Part shown: positions 40,711 to 50,435 of the stretch, in pieces | Layout of the letters: the number at the start of each line of letters is the position of its first letter | Numbering within the stretch: position 1 is the stretch's first letter | NCBI GenBank assembly: GCA_016285075.1 | Contig: JAEEQB010000028.1 | Coordinates: 1 to 53,169, forward strand | Direction of reading: 5' to 3' | DNA length: 53,169 bases | DNA from: Prevotella sp. | GTDB taxonomy: Bacteria; Bacteroidota; Bacteroidia; Bacteroidales; Bacteroidaceae | Made by a program: the position numbers and the translations under genes | The notes under the pieces: generated by a model | The model's database searches: none | The model's input: the letters and a program-made list of their open reading frames with translations, nothing else | Told to the model about the DNA's origin: nothing

Positions 40711-40786
40711 CAGTTAACTCGATGAATCGTTTGAGTTAACTCAATCGATCGATCGAGTTAACTCAATTGATCGATCGAGTTAACTC
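40711..40786. repeat. Array of four GAGTTAACTC palindromes at exact 22-bp spacing
   Basis: Copies start at 40711 (first base C instead of G), 40733, 40755 and 40777. The 12-bp spacers are themselves GATC-rich (AATCGATCGATC, AATTGATCGATC). The period equals about two helical turns, so the copies face the same side of the DNA. The arrangement resembles iterons or a cooperative operator; no function can be assigned. Confidence 0.8.
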
Positions 40787-41184
40787 ACGTTTTTTGGGCA
40801 GATAGCTGAACAGACTTTTCCTGATAAGAAAAAAATATTGACAAAGTTTTCAAATCAATTGCAGAAGATCCAATCTGGTTGATTTTTTCCTGGCAATGTT
40901 GTCGGTGGTCTTTGATTTTTTTTCTTCCGCAAATAACTTTCTCCCTGTCAGTAGGAGTTTTTCTCTTCTTGCAATCTAAGGCTTACTTCGATGCCAAGCG
41001 GGCAACACCGACATTCTTGTTCATCCCCCTGCGTATATCTCTATCGCGTACATTATTATATTTATATACTTTCGCTGTTATTCTGTACCATTGCGGTATC
41101 GAAAAACGTATCCGCTACACATAGGCGCAAGTACGAGTGTTTATATAAAAAACATTAAATAATGTTATATAAAGGCTAAATAGT

Positions 41185-41216
41185 ATTGCGTAATTAAATA
41201 AATATGTGTACCTTTG
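41185..41216 (+). promoter_or_regulatory. Promoter of the ribosomal protein operon (rplC)
   Basis: -7 TACCTTTG (41209-41216) with ATTG (41185-41188) 20 bp upstream as a near-consensus -33 element. Confidence 0.65.
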
Positions 41217-41402
41217 CAGCCGCAAAAGTGGTTATTGCGCTGGCTTTAAGCTAACAATACGCTGAAAAAGAACGGTTTAGCACTTCCAAAAGGGTAGGCT
41301 GACTGATTCTGATTTTTGTGCGCATATGGGTAGAGCATTGCGGATGACACTGGATGGAAATAGAAAACTTTATATATTAACATTATTAATTATTAGACTG
41401 AA
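41217..41402 (+). other. Long untranslated leader of the rplC operon
   Basis: About 186 nt between the promoter and the rplC ATG without an open frame for S10. A TATTG/CAATA pair (about 41233-41260) suggests a small stem-loop. The position would suit autogenous control by a ribosomal protein, as L4 does in Enterobacteria, but no specific structure was recognised. Confidence 0.4.
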
Positions 41403-42017
41403 ATGCCAGGATTAATTGGAAAGAAAATCGGAATGACATCCGTTTTCAGTGCCGACGGTAAGAATGTACCGTGCACTGTTATCGAAGCTGGTCCTTGTGT
41501 GGTTACTCAGGTTAAGTCTGTAGAAAAGGATGGCTACAAGGCTGTCCAGCTCGCTTTCGGCGAGAAGAAGGAGAAGAACACCACCAAACCTATGATGGGT
41601 ATCTTCAAGAAGGCTAACACCACACCCAAGGCCCACTTGGCCGAGTTCAAGTTTGACGAGGAGTACAACCTCGGAGACACAATTACGGTGGAGATCTTCA
41701 ACGACGCGGAGTTCGTGGACGTTGTTGGTACTTCAAAAGGTAAGGGTTTCCAGGGTGTCGTGAAGCGCCACGGTTTCGGTGGCGTAGGCCAGACTACTCA
41801 TGGTCAGGACGACCGTCTGCGTAAGCCGGGTTCTATTGGTGCTTGCTCTTATCCCGCCAAGGTGTTCAAGGGAATGCGCATGGGTGGACACATGGGTACT
41901 GACCGTGTGACAACTCAGAACCTCAAAGTGTTAAAGGTGATACCGGAGCATAACCTCATCCTCGTGAAGGGCAGCTGCGCTGGTTATAATGGTTCAACCG
42001 TAATTGTAAACAAGTGA
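41403..42017 (+). CDS. rplC: 50S ribosomal protein L3
   Basis: 204 residues, normal length. It starts [15 protein letters not shown] and has the conserved [15 protein letters not shown] and [27 protein letters not shown] loop that reaches the peptidyl-transferase region. It is the first gene of the cluster here; rpsJ (S10), which usually comes first, is absent upstream. The stop overlaps the rplD start (TGATG). Confidence 0.98.
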   Translation: MPGLIGKKIGMTSVFSADGKNVPCTVIEAGPCVVTQVKSVEKDGYKAVQLAFGEKKEKNTTKPMMGIFKKANTTPKAHLAEFKFDEEYNLGDTITVEIFNDAEFVDVVGTSKGKGFQGVVKRHGFGGVGQTTHGQDDRLRKPGSIGACSYPAKVFKGMRMGGHMGTDRVTTQNLKVLKVIPEHNLILVKGSCAGYNGSTVIVNK

Positions 42018-42646
42018 TGGAAGTTAGTGTATTGAATATCAACGGTCAGGAGACCGGACGCAAGGTCACTCTGAATGAGGAGATCTTCGGCATTGAACCT
42101 AATGACCACGTTCTGTATCTGGACGTAAAGCAGTACCTGGGCAACCAGCGTCAGGGTAACGCCAAGTCAAAGGAGAGAAGTGAATTGTCGGGTTCTACCC
42201 GCAAGCTCGGACGCCAGAAGGGTGGTGGCGGTGCTCGTCACGGTGATATCAACTCACCCCTGATGCGTGGCGGTGCCCGCGTGTTTGGCCCCAAGCCCCG
42301 CGACTATCGCACCAAGCTGAACAAGAAGGTGAAGGCTCTGGCCCGCAAGTCGGCTCTGAGCTACAAGGCCCAGGAGAATGCCATCGTGGTGGTTGAGGAC
42401 TTCAGCTTTGAGGCTCCTAAGACCAAGGATTTCCTGAATGTAGCCAAGAACCTCAAGGTAGACGGCAAGAAACTGCTGTTGCTCCTGCCTGAGACCAATA
42501 AGAATGTGTATCTGTCGGCTCGCAACTTGCAGCGTGCAGAGGTGCTTGAGGCCAACAAGGTCAATGCGTACAAGATCTTGAACGCTGACGTGCTGGTGAT
42601 CACCGAGAACTCGCTGAAGACTATCGACGAAATCTTAAACAAGTAA
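42017..42646 (+). CDS. rplD: 50S ribosomal protein L4
   Basis: 209 residues, starting [16 protein letters not shown]. The ATG at 42017 overlaps the last base of the rplC stop; a GTG three bases earlier is in frame but less likely. The long internal loop ([20 protein letters not shown]) that lines the exit tunnel is present. In other bacteria L4 can repress its own operon. Confidence 0.97.
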   Translation: MEVSVLNINGQETGRKVTLNEEIFGIEPNDHVLYLDVKQYLGNQRQGNAKSKERSELSGSTRKLGRQKGGGGARHGDINSPLMRGGARVFGPKPRDYRTKLNKKVKALARKSALSYKAQENAIVVVEDFSFEAPKTKDFLNVAKNLKVDGKKLLLLLPETNKNVYLSARNLQRAEVLEANKVNAYKILNADVLVITENSLKTIDEILNK

Positions 42647-42665
42647 AGTAAAGGAGACATAAGAT

Positions 42666-43013
42666 ATGGGATTTATCATAAAGCCGCTGGTCACTGAGAA
42701 GATGACCAAGATTACAGACAAGTCTTCCGTTGAGCGTACTTATAAGGTGAAGGGCGAGGAGCGTACGAAGAAGGCCGAAGTGAAGGTCGGATTCATCGTG
42801 AAGCCTGAAGCCAATAAGCTTGAGATTAAGAAGGAAGTCGAGGAATTGTACAATGTCACTGTGATTGCAGTGAACACGATGAGGTATTCCGGCAAGCGTT
42901 CTTCCCGCTATACCAAGTCGGGTCTCGTGAGAGGCCAGAAGAACGCCTTCAAGAAGGCAATCGTCACTCTGAAGGAGGGCGACTCAGTTGATTTTTATAG
43001 CAATATCGAATAA
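42666..43013 (+). CDS. rplW: 50S ribosomal protein L23
   Basis: 115 residues. [15 protein letters not shown] at the N-terminus and [33 protein letters not shown] at the C-terminus identify L23, which sits at the tunnel exit and docks trigger factor, SRP and SecY. The family is usually about 95-100 residues. Here an additional Lys/Glu-rich stretch (about 21-40, [20 protein letters not shown]) follows the first helix. Confidence 0.95.
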   Translation: MGFIIKPLVTEKMTKITDKSSVERTYKVKGEERTKKAEVKVGFIVKPEANKLEIKKEVEELYNVTVIAVNTMRYSGKRSSRYTKSGLVRGQKNAFKKAIVTLKEGDSVDFYSNIE

Positions 43014-43018
43014 AAGAA

Positions 43019-43846
43019 ATGGCAGTACGTAAATTAAAGCCCGTAACTCCGGGTCAAAGACACAAGATTATTGGCACGTTCGAAGACATTACTGCATCCG
43101 TGCCAGAGAAGTCTCTCGTTTACGGCAAGCTCTCTACCGGCGGTCGTAACAACACCGGTAAGATGACTGTACGCTACATGGGTGGCGGCCACAAGAAGAA
43201 GTATCGTCTGATTGACTTCAAGCGAGAGAAAGATGGTGTTCCAGCAGTAGTAAAGACAATCGAGTACGATCCGAACCGCTCGGCTCGTATCGCTTTGCTG
43301 TTCTACGCTGATGGTGAAAAACGTTACATTATTGCTCCTAACGGACTTCAGGTCGGCGCTACGCTGATGTCTGGTGCAGAGGCAGTGCCCGAGGTGGGTA
43401 ATGCCCTTCCGCTGGCCAACATCCCCGTCGGTACGGTGATTCACAACATTGAGCTCCGTCCGGGTCAGGGTGCCCTGCTCGTCCGTTCGGCTGGTAATTT
43501 TGCTCAGTTGACTTCTCGTGAAGGTAACTACTGCGTGATTAAGCTCCCTTCGGGTGAGACACGTAAGGTACTCTCTGCTTGTAAGGCTACGGTAGGTAGC
43601 GTCGGTAATTCCGACCATGCACTGGAACAGTCGGGTAAGGCTGGTCGCAGCCGCTGGCTGGGTCGTCGTCCCCACAACCGTGGTGTGGTGATGAACCCGC
43701 ACGATCACCCGATGGGCGGTGGTGAAGGTCGTCAGTCCGGTGGACATCCGCGTTCACGCAATGGCTTGTACGCTAAGGGTCTGAAGACACGCGCTCCGAA
43801 GAAGCTTTCGAACAAGTACATCATTGAAAGAGCTAACAAGAAGTAA
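43019..43846 (+). CDS. rplB: 50S ribosomal protein L2
   Basis: 275 residues, normal length. The conserved peptidyl-transferase-adjacent segment ([16 protein letters not shown], with the important His) and [21 protein letters not shown] are present. It starts 5 bp after rplW. Confidence 0.98.
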   Translation: MAVRKLKPVTPGQRHKIIGTFEDITASVPEKSLVYGKLSTGGRNNTGKMTVRYMGGGHKKKYRLIDFKREKDGVPAVVKTIEYDPNRSARIALLFYADGEKRYIIAPNGLQVGATLMSGAEAVPEVGNALPLANIPVGTVIHNIELRPGQGALLVRSAGNFAQLTSREGNYCVIKLPSGETRKVLSACKATVGSVGNSDHALEQSGKAGRSRWLGRRPHNRGVVMNPHDHPMGGGEGRQSGGHPRSRNGLYAKGLKTRAPKKLSNKYIIERANKK

Positions 43847-43873
43847 TCACGAAGTTAATTAGAGTATAGAATT

Positions 43874-44140
43874 ATGAGTCGTTCATTAAAGAAAGGTCCA
43901 TACATCAACGTATCGCTTGAGAAGAAGATTCTCGCCATGAATGAAAGCGGTAAGAAGAATGTCGTGAAGACATGGGCCAGAGCATCAATGATCTCCCCGG
44001 ACTTCGTGGGACACACTGTTGCAGTTCATAACGGTAACAAATTCATTCCTGTCTACATTACTGAGAATATGGTTGGCCATAAGCTCGGAGAGTTCTCCCC
44101 GACACGCCGTTTCGGTGGACATGCTGGCAACAAGAAGTAA
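43874..44140 (+). CDS. rpsS: 30S ribosomal protein S19
   Basis: 88 residues with [11 protein letters not shown] at the start and [25 protein letters not shown] near the end. It binds the 16S head with S13. Confidence 0.98.
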   Translation: MSRSLKKGPYINVSLEKKILAMNESGKKNVVKTWARASMISPDFVGHTVAVHNGNKFIPVYITENMVGHKLGEFSPTRRFGGHAGNKK

Positions 44141-44174
44141 TGACAGGTACAAATCCATTTAAAAAGAAGCAATA

Positions 44175-44582
44175 ATGGTAAAAAGAAAGAAGATAATGGC
44201 CGAAAAGTTCAAGGAGGCCAAGAAGACGCAGTATTTTGCAAAGCTGAAAGGCTGTCCCTCTTCACCTCGCAAGATGCGCTATGTCGTTGACATGGTGCGT
44301 GGCATGGAGGTGAACCGTGCACTGGGTGTACTCCGCTTCTCGAAGAAGGCTGCTGCTGCTGACGTGGAGAAACTTCTCCGCTCTGCCATTGCCAACTGGG
44401 AGGCCAAGAACGAGCGCAAGGCTGAGGACGGCGAACTGTTTATTACCCGCGTATTCGTTGACGAGGGTGTAACGATGAAGAGAATGAGACCCGCACCCCA
44501 GGGTCGTGGCTATCGGATCCGCAAGCGTTCGAACCACGTCACCCTGTTTGTTGACGCTAAAACTAATGACGTAAAAGAATAA
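44175..44582 (+). CDS. rplV: 50S ribosomal protein L22
   Basis: 135 residues. [21 protein letters not shown] and the tunnel-lining hairpin region ([20 protein letters not shown]) are clear. The start at 44175 ([12 protein letters not shown]) aligns with Bacteroidetes homologues; a second ATG at 44196 is possible. Confidence 0.97.
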   Translation: MVKRKKIMAEKFKEAKKTQYFAKLKGCPSSPRKMRYVVDMVRGMEVNRALGVLRFSKKAAAADVEKLLRSAIANWEAKNERKAEDGELFITRVFVDEGVTMKRMRPAPQGRGYRIRKRSNHVTLFVDAKTNDVKE

Positions 44583-44584
44583 GT

Positions 44585-45322
44585 ATGGGACAGAAAGTTA
44601 ATCCAATAAGCAACCGTCTTGGTATCGTAAGAGGTTGGGATTCCAATTGGTTCGGAGGCAAGGACTTCGGAGATAACCTGGTAGAGGATCAGAAAATCCG
44701 CAAGTACCTCAACGAGCGCCTGGCAAAGGCCAGCGTTTCGAAGATTGTCATCGAGCGTACGTTGAAGCTGGTCACCATCACAATCTGCACCGCACGTCCG
44801 GGCATCGTCATTGGCAAGGGTGGAGCCGATGTTGACAAGTTGAAGGAAGAGCTGAAGAAGCTTTATAATAAGGAGATTCAGATAAACATCTATGAGGTGA
44901 AGCGTCCGGAGCTGGATGCAAACATTGTGGCTAATAACATCGCTCGCCAGGTGGAGGGTAAGATTGCTTACCGTCGTGCCATCAAGATGGCTATTCAGAA
45001 CACAATGCGCGCTGGTGCCGAGGGTATCAAGGTGTTGATCTCTGGACGTCTGAACGGTGCTGAAATCGCACGTAGCGAAATGCTCAAGGAAGGACGCACA
45101 CCGCTGCACACCTTCCGTGCTGACATTGACTACTGCCACACTGAGGCCCTGACAAAGGTTGGCCTGCTGGGCATCAAGGTGTGGATCTGCCGTGGTGAGA
45201 TCTACGGAAAGGTAGACCTGGCTCCTAATTTCTCTCAGGAGAAGGGTATGGGCCGTGGCGCTGCCCCCGCCGGACGCGACCGCGATCGTAAGTTCCGTAA
45301 CAAGAAGAGTAATAACCGTTAA
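44585..45322 (+). CDS. rpsC: 30S ribosomal protein S3
   Basis: 245 residues with an N-terminal [13 protein letters not shown], a KH domain ([18 protein letters not shown]) and the C-terminal domain ([16 protein letters not shown]). It lies at the mRNA entry site and contributes to mRNA unwinding. Confidence 0.98.
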   Translation: MGQKVNPISNRLGIVRGWDSNWFGGKDFGDNLVEDQKIRKYLNERLAKASVSKIVIERTLKLVTITICTARPGIVIGKGGADVDKLKEELKKLYNKEIQINIYEVKRPELDANIVANNIARQVEGKIAYRRAIKMAIQNTMRAGAEGIKVLISGRLNGAEIARSEMLKEGRTPLHTFRADIDYCHTEALTKVGLLGIKVWICRGEIYGKVDLAPNFSQEKGMGRGAAPAGRDRDRKFRNKKSNNR

Positions 45323-45336
45323 TAGAAGAATCTATC

Positions 45337-45765
45337 ATGTTACAGCCTAAGAGAGTTAGATATAGAAGACCTCAGGACGGACGTGGCAACAAAGGCAACG
45401 CCCACAGAGGCACGACACTGGCTTTCGGTTCCTTCGGCATCAAGACTATGGATGCCAAGTGGATTGACAGCCGGCAGATTGAGGCAGCCCGTGTTGCCAT
45501 CAACCGTTATATGAACCGTGAAGGTCAGGTGTGGATACGCATCTTCCCCGACAAGCCCATCACCCGCAAGCCTGCTGACGTGCGAATGGGTAAAGGTAAG
45601 GGTGACCCCGCTGGATGGGTTGCACCTGTCACTCCCGGACGCATCCTCTTCGAAGTGGAGGGTGTACCCTTTGACATCGCCAAGGAAGCACTGCGCCTCG
45701 GTGCACAGAAGCTCCCCGTGAAGACTAAGTTTGTTGTGAGACGTGATTACGATAAAAACGCTTAA
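45337..45765 (+). CDS. rplP: 50S ribosomal protein L16
   Basis: 142 residues. [13 protein letters not shown], the [13 protein letters not shown] region, and [16 protein letters not shown] are typical. It organises the A-site side of the large subunit. Confidence 0.97.
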   Translation: MLQPKRVRYRRPQDGRGNKGNAHRGTTLAFGSFGIKTMDAKWIDSRQIEAARVAINRYMNREGQVWIRIFPDKPITRKPADVRMGKGKGDPAGWVAPVTPGRILFEVEGVPFDIAKEALRLGAQKLPVKTKFVVRRDYDKNA

Positions 45766-45772
45766 TTAGAGT

Positions 45773-45967
45773 ATGAAGACGAAAGAAATTATGGAGCTCG
45801 AGACCAAGGATCTGGTAGAGCGCATTGAAGAAGAGGTTGCAAGGTACAACCAGATGTTGTTGAACCACACAGTCTCTCCGCTGGAGAATCCTTCTCTGAT
45901 TAAGGCTACACGTCGCGACATCGCACGTATGAAGACGATACTTCGTCAGAGAGAACTTAACAAATAA
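45773..45967 (+). CDS. rpmC: 50S ribosomal protein L29
   Basis: 64 residues. It has the two-helix pattern [21 protein letters not shown] and [15 protein letters not shown]. It binds near the tunnel exit next to L23. Confidence 0.96.
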   Translation: MKTKEIMELETKDLVERIEEEVARYNQMLLNHTVSPLENPSLIKATRRDIARMKTILRQRELNK

Positions 45968-45978
45968 CAATGGTCCAG

Positions 45979-46236
45979 ATGGAAACAAGAAATTTAAGAA
46001 AGACAAGACAGGGTGTCGTTATCAGCAACAAGATGGATAAAACCATTGTTATTGCAGCCAAGTTCAAGGAGAAGCACCCAATGTATGGTAAGTTTGTCCA
46101 GAAGACAAAGAAGTACCACGCACACGACGAGAAGAACGAGTGCCAGATTGGCGATACCGTTCTCATTATGGAGACCCGCCCCCTCTCTAAGACCAAGAGA
46201 TGGCGTTTAGTACAAATCGTAGAAAAAGCTAAGTAA
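45979..46236 (+). CDS. rpsQ: 30S ribosomal protein S17
   Basis: 85 residues from [12 protein letters not shown]. The OB-fold core ([50 protein letters not shown]) is conserved. An in-frame ATG at 45970 would add MVQ; the internal start fits homologues better. Confidence 0.95.
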   Translation: METRNLRKTRQGVVISNKMDKTIVIAAKFKEKHPMYGKFVQKTKKYHAHDEKNECQIGDTVLIMETRPLSKTKRWRLVQIVEKAK

Positions 46237-46238
46237 TT

Positions 46239-46604
46239 ATGATACAGACAGAATCAAGACTTACAGTAGCTGACAACAGCGGTGCACGCGAGGCTCTCTG
46301 CATCCGTGTGCTGGGTGGTACCCGCCGCCGCTATGCAAGCGTGGGCGACATTATCGTCGTTGCCATCAAAAACGCTATCCCTACCAGTGACGTGAAAAAG
46401 GGTGCAGTTTCAAAGGCTTTGATTGTTCGGACCAAGAAGGAAATACGTCGCGCCGATGGATCGTACATCCGTTTCGACGACAACGCTTGTGTACTGCTGA
46501 ACAATGCAGGCGAGCTTCGCGGCAGCCGTATCTTCGGCCCCGTTGCACGTGAGCTTCGCGCCGTGAACATGAAAGTAGTATCTTTGGCACCTGAGGTTCT
46601 TTAA
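46239..46604 (+). CDS. rplN: 50S ribosomal protein L14
   Basis: 121 residues. [19 protein letters not shown] and [13 protein letters not shown] are diagnostic. It forms an inter-subunit bridge with 16S rRNA. Confidence 0.98.
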   Translation: MIQTESRLTVADNSGAREALCIRVLGGTRRRYASVGDIIVVAIKNAIPTSDVKKGAVSKALIVRTKKEIRRADGSYIRFDDNACVLLNNAGELRGSRIFGPVARELRAVNMKVVSLAPEVL

Positions 46605-46628
46605 CATTTTAAAAAAGATTTAAGAGTA

Positions 46629-46946
46629 ATGGCAAAGTTACATATTAGAAAAAACGACACAGTCATGGTCCTGGCCGGTGAGGACAAGGGCAAGACTGGT
46701 AAGGTGCTGAAGGTGCTGGTCAAGGAGCAGCGTGCCATTGTTGAGGGTGTGAAAATCGTCACCAAGAGCGCAAAGCCCAGTGCCAAGAATCCTCAGGGTG
46801 GCTTCGAGAAAGTCGAGGCTCCTATCCATATTTCAAATTTAAGTCTCGTCGATCCGAAGAGTGGCAAACCTACCCGCGTGAGCATCAAGCATGAGGGTAA
46901 GAACGTCATCCGTATCGCTAAAAAGTCAGGGGAGGAGATTAAATAA
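46629..46946 (+). CDS. rplX: 50S ribosomal protein L24
   Basis: 105 residues with an N-terminal KOW motif ([18 protein letters not shown]) and [12 protein letters not shown]. It is an early assembly protein of the large subunit. Its stop overlaps the rplE start. Confidence 0.97.
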   Translation: MAKLHIRKNDTVMVLAGEDKGKTGKVLKVLVKEQRAIVEGVKIVTKSAKPSAKNPQGGFEKVEAPIHISNLSLVDPKSGKPTRVSIKHEGKNVIRIAKKSGEEIK

Positions 46947-47503
46947 TGGCAAATACAGCACAATTGAAGCAGGTTTACAAGGAGCAGATTGCTCCCGACC
47001 TGCAGAAGCAGTTCAACTACAGTTCGAAGATGCAGATTCCTGTTCTGAAGAAGATCGTCGTCAACCAGGGTCTGGGTGACGCCACGCAGGACAAGAAAAT
47101 CATCGATGTAGCCATCAACGAAATCAGCGCTATCTGCGGTCAGAAGGCTGTGGCTACCTATTCGAAGAAGGATATCGCCAACTTCAAGCTGCGTAAGAAG
47201 ATGCCCATCGGTGTGATGGTGACACTTCGCCGTGAGCGCATGTATGAGTTCCTGGAGAAACTCGTCCGCATTGCACTTCCCCGTATCCGCGACTTCAAGG
47301 GTATCGAGACCAAGTTCGACGGCCGTGGAAACTACACGCTGGGTATCCAGGAGCAGATCATCTTCCCTGAGATCAATATTGATTCAGTGGACCGTATTCA
47401 GGGTATGAACATCACCTTCGTTACTACTGCAAAGACTGACGAGGAGGGTTTTGCACTTCTGAAGGCTTTCGGTCTTCCTTTCAAGAACGCTAAAAAAGAC
47501 TAA
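46946..47503 (+). CDS. rplE: 50S ribosomal protein L5
   Basis: 185 residues. [34 protein letters not shown] and the [16 protein letters not shown] segment identify L5, which binds 5S rRNA and contacts P-site tRNA. Confidence 0.98.
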   Translation: MANTAQLKQVYKEQIAPDLQKQFNYSSKMQIPVLKKIVVNQGLGDATQDKKIIDVAINEISAICGQKAVATYSKKDIANFKLRKKMPIGVMVTLRRERMYEFLEKLVRIALPRIRDFKGIETKFDGRGNYTLGIQEQIIFPEINIDSVDRIQGMNITFVTTAKTDEEGFALLKAFGLPFKNAKKD

Positions 47504-47508
47504 GAGAT

Positions 47509-47826
47509 ATGGCAAAAGAATCAATGAAGGCCCGCGAGGTGAAGCGCGCCAAGCTCGTTGCCCGCTATGCTGAGAAGCGTGCTGCACTCAAGAGCATTAT
47601 CGCTCATGCCGATGTGACAACCGAGGAGGGAGCTATGGCTGCCTATGAGGCTGCACGTAAGCTCCAGAGCATTCCCCGTAACGCCAACCCCATTCGTCTG
47701 CACAACCGCTGCAAGATCACGGGTCGTCCCAAGGGATACATGCGCCAGTTCGGACTCTCACGTATCCAGTTCCGCGAGATGGCTTCTGCCGGACTGATAC
47801 CGGGCGTGAAGAAAGCTAGCTGGTAA
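47509..47826 (+). CDS. rpsN: 30S ribosomal protein S14 (zinc-independent form)
   Basis: 105 residues. The C-terminal [19 protein letters not shown] segment is conserved. It keeps a single Cys and lacks the paired CxxC motifs of the short zinc-binding form, so it is the long, zinc-independent type. Confidence 0.97.
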   Translation: MAKESMKAREVKRAKLVARYAEKRAALKSIIAHADVTTEEGAMAAYEAARKLQSIPRNANPIRLHNRCKITGRPKGYMRQFGLSRIQFREMASAGLIPGVKKASW

Positions 47827-47889
47827 AGAAGATAATTCACATTTTTAATATTGTCGGGGCAGTCCCGATTAATTAAACATTTATATTTT

Positions 47890-48285
47890 ATGACAGATCC
47901 AATAGCAGATTATCTGACCAGGCTCAGAAACGCAATCATGGCTCATCACCGTGTTGTGGAAGTTCCTGCGTCTAACTTGAAGAAGGAAATCACTAAGATC
48001 CTCTTCGAGAAGGGCTACATCCTGAACTACAAGTTCATTGAGGATGGGCCTCAGGGCACCATCAAGGTTGCTCTGAAGTATGACCCTGTAACCAAGGAGA
48101 ACGCTATCAAGTACCTGAAACGCGTCTCTACACCAGGTCTTCGCCAGTACACTGGCTATAAAGACATGCCGAGAGTTATTAACGGACTGGGTATCGCCAT
48201 ACTTTCCACGTCCAAAGGTGTAATGACAGACAAAGAGGCTGCTGCCCAGAAGATTGGCGGCGAGGTGCTTTGCTATGTATATTAA
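47890..48285 (+). CDS. rpsH: 30S ribosomal protein S8
   Basis: 131 residues from MTDPIADYLTRLRNA. The frame is open from 47851, but the first 13 codons do not align with the family. TSKGVMTDKEAAAQKIGGEVLCYVY is the usual C-terminus. In E. coli S8 regulates the spc operon. Confidence 0.97.
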   Translation: MTDPIADYLTRLRNAIMAHHRVVEVPASNLKKEITKILFEKGYILNYKFIEDGPQGTIKVALKYDPVTKENAIKYLKRVSTPGLRQYTGYKDMPRVINGLGIAILSTSKGVMTDKEAAAQKIGGEVLCYVY

Positions 48286-48300
48286 TTGGAGGATAGCATT

Positions 48301-48870
48301 ATGTCAAGAATAGGAAAATTGCCAATTAGTATTCCTGCTGGCGTTACCGTTTCTCAGGACAACAACGGTGTCGTGACCGTTAAGGGTCCGAAAGGTGAGC
48401 TCTCGCAGAAGGTGGATGGTTCCATCAAGATGAAAGTGGAGGATGGTCACGTGACGTTTGAGATTGACGAGAACAGTCCCGTCAACATCAAGCAGAAGCA
48501 GGCTTTCCATGGCCTCTATCGTGCATTGGTCAACAATATGGTTGTCGGTGTGAGCGAAGGCTATAAGAAGGAGATGGAGCTCATCGGTGTGGGTTACCGT
48601 GTCAGCAACCAGGGCAATCTCATCGAGTTCGCACTGGGCTATACGCACCCCATCTTCATCCAGCTTCCCAAGGAAGTGAAAGTTGAAACCAAGATGGAGC
48701 GTAACCAGAACCCCCAGATTATCCTGGAGTCTTGCGACAAGCAGCTGCTTGGTATGATTTGTGCTAAGATTCGTTCTTTCCGTATGCCTGAGCCTTACAA
48801 AGGAAAGGGTATTTTGTTCAAGGGCGAGGTTATCCGTCGTAAGTCGGGTAAGTCAGCCTCTGCGAAGTAA
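48301..48870 (+). CDS. rplF: 50S ribosomal protein L6
   Basis: 189 residues from MSRIGKLPISIPAGV. Two alpha/beta repeats, with GVGYRVSNQGNLIEFALGYTH and the C-terminal PEPYKGKGI, are typical. An in-frame ATG at 48286 precedes it but lies in the gap after rpsH and does not fit homologues. Confidence 0.97.
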   Translation: MSRIGKLPISIPAGVTVSQDNNGVVTVKGPKGELSQKVDGSIKMKVEDGHVTFEIDENSPVNIKQKQAFHGLYRALVNNMVVGVSEGYKKEMELIGVGYRVSNQGNLIEFALGYTHPIFIQLPKEVKVETKMERNQNPQIILESCDKQLLGMICAKIRSFRMPEPYKGKGILFKGEVIRRKSGKSASAK

Positions 48871-48872
48871 TC

Positions 48873-48900
48873 AATTAAGTGTCAAGTATTAAGAATTAAG
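48873..48900. repeat. Degenerate 7-bp repeats between rplF and rplR
   Basis: AATTAAG, TGTCAAG, TATTAAG, AATTAAG read in register across 28 bp of the 35-bp spacer. They resemble in period and composition the heptads at 5550-5591 and 40444-40471. Confidence 0.5.
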
Positions 48901-48905
48901 AGATT

Positions 48906-49250
48906 ATGACAACGAAGAAAGTAGAAAGACGAATTAAGATCAAATATAGAATTCGTAAGAGCGTGTTCGGTACTGCCGAGCGCCCCCGTATGAGCGTGTT
49001 CCGCTCTAACAAGCAGATCTACGTTCAGGTGATTAATGACTTGGAAGGTAAAACACTTGCTTCTGCATCGTCGCTCGGTATGGAGGCCATGCCGAAGATC
49101 CAGCAGGCCGAGAAGGTGGGCGAACTGATTGCCAAGAAGGCTCAGGAGGCCGGCGTGAGTGCCGTGGTCTTCGACCGTAACGGCTATCTGTATCACGGCC
49201 GCGTGAAGTCGCTTGCTGATGCAGCACGTAAGGGTGGACTTAATTTCTAA
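48906..49250 (+). CDS. rplR: 50S ribosomal protein L18
   Basis: 114 residues. [20 protein letters not shown] and the closing [20 protein letters not shown] segment identify this 5S rRNA-binding protein. Confidence 0.97.
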   Translation: MTTKKVERRIKIKYRIRKSVFGTAERPRMSVFRSNKQIYVQVINDLEGKTLASASSLGMEAMPKIQQAEKVGELIAKKAQEAGVSAVVFDRNGYLYHGRVKSLADAARKGGLNF

Positions 49251-49256
49251 ACGATT

Positions 49257-49769
49257 ATGGCAATGAAAAACGTAAAAGTAAATAGTGACGTAGAGTTGAA
49301 AGACAGACTGGTTGCCATCAACCGTGTTACGAAAGTGACGAAGGGTGGTCGCACCTTTACATTCGCAGCCATCGTGGTTGTCGGAGACGGCAACGGCATC
49401 ATCGGCTGGGGACTGGGCAAGGCTGGCGAAGTTACCGCAGCTATCGCCAAGGGTGTTGAGGCAGCCAAGAAGAATCTGGTGAAGGTTCCCGTTCTCAAGG
49501 GTACCATTCCCCACGAGATGGAAGCCCACTTCGGTGGTGCACAGGTGTTCCTGAAGCCCGCTGCTGCCGGTACTGGTCTGGTGGCTGGTGGCGCTATGCG
49601 TGCCGTGCTCGAGAGTGCAGGCATCAAGGACGTGCTGGCTAAGTCGAAAGGTTCCTCGAACCCCCACAACCTGGTGAAGGCTACCATCGTCGCCCTGAGC
49701 GAGATGCGCGATGCCTACACCGTGGCCGGTACTCGTGGTATCAGCATGGAGAAAGTGTTTAAAGGATAA
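49257..49769 (+). CDS. rpsE: 30S ribosomal protein S5
   Basis: 170 residues. The dsRNA-binding-like N-terminal domain ([33 protein letters not shown]) and the C-terminal [12 protein letters not shown] segment are present. It is important for decoding accuracy. Confidence 0.98.
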   Translation: MAMKNVKVNSDVELKDRLVAINRVTKVTKGGRTFTFAAIVVVGDGNGIIGWGLGKAGEVTAAIAKGVEAAKKNLVKVPVLKGTIPHEMEAHFGGAQVFLKPAAAGTGLVAGGAMRAVLESAGIKDVLAKSKGSSNPHNLVKATIVALSEMRDAYTVAGTRGISMEKVFKG

Positions 49770-49784
49770 AAGGAGACTAAGATT

Positions 49785-49961
49785 ATGGCAACAATTAAGG
49801 TTAAGCAGATTAAAAGTAAAATCGGTTATCCGGTAGACCAGAAGCGCACCCTCGAGGCTCTCGGCCTGCGCAAGATTTCCCAGGTTGTTGAAGTTGAGGA
49901 CAATCCTTCTATCCGCGGTATGATTCGCAAGGTTCATCACCTGGTAACAGTTATTGACTAA
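49785..49961 (+). CDS. rpmD: 50S ribosomal protein L30
   Basis: A short 58-codon gene: [16 protein letters not shown], then [13 protein letters not shown] and the C-terminal [12 protein letters not shown]. It lies between rpsE and rplO, its normal place in the spc cluster. Confidence 0.96.
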   Translation: MATIKVKQIKSKIGYPVDQKRTLEALGLRKISQVVEVEDNPSIRGMIRKVHHLVTVID

Positions 49962-49982
49962 CATTTAAAAACGAATTCGATT

Positions 49983-50429
49983 ATGAAACTGAATAATTTG
50001 AAGCCGGCAGAGGGTTCTACTCATTCACGTCGCAGAATCGGCCGCGGTCCGGGCTCTGGTCTCGGTGGCACTTCTACCCGTGGTCACAAGGGTGCAAAGG
50101 CTCGCTCTGGCTATAAGAAGAAGATTGGTTTTGAAGGTGGTCAGATGCCTCTGCAGCGTCGTGTTCCGAAGGCTGGTTTCAAGAACATCAACCACAAGGA
50201 GTACTTCGCAGTGAACCTGTCGGTGCTTCAGAAACTGGCTGAGGAGAAGAACCTCACCAAGATCGGCATTGCCGAGCTGGTGGCTGCTGGTCTTACCAAC
50301 GGCAAGGAGCTCGTGAAGATCCTGGGTACAGGTGAGCTCAAGGCCAAAATCGATGTAGAAGCCAACGCATTCTCAAAGACTGCCGAGGAAGCTATCAAGG
50401 CAGTAGGTGGTAACGCAACAAAAATCTAA
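49983..50429 (+). CDS. rplO: 50S ribosomal protein L15
   Basis: 148 residues. [20 protein letters not shown], the Gly/Arg-rich extension ([18 protein letters not shown]) and [17 protein letters not shown] are diagnostic. Confidence 0.98.
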   Translation: MKLNNLKPAEGSTHSRRRIGRGPGSGLGGTSTRGHKGAKARSGYKKKIGFEGGQMPLQRRVPKAGFKNINHKEYFAVNLSVLQKLAEEKNLTKIGIAELVAAGLTNGKELVKILGTGELKAKIDVEANAFSKTAEEAIKAVGGNATKI

Positions 50430-50435
50430 TCTAAG

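Larger units (their letters stand above)
40472..41184 (+). other. Long gene-free region upstream of the ribosomal operon
   Basis: About 700 bp without a credible gene. It holds a small dyad (GTGAC-AA-GTCAC, 40513-40524), a 10-bp inverted repeat (40572-40605), the 22-bp-period palindrome array (40711-40786), and AT-rich sequence up to the rplC promoter. An 81-codon open frame (40879-41124) has no family resemblance. Confidence 0.6.

Noticed and set aside
40711..40786. CRISPR array
   Set aside because: The repeats are 10-bp palindromes with 12-bp similar spacers; there are no unique spacers and no cas genes.
40879..41124. An 81-codon open frame upstream of the ribosomal operon
   Set aside because: Composition is that of AT-rich non-coding DNA; no start context, homology or neighbour supports it.
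48882..49964. Long antisense open frame (360 codons) over rplR-rpsE-rpmD
   Set aside because: It is a shadow of the codon bias of well-identified ribosomal genes on the plus strand.
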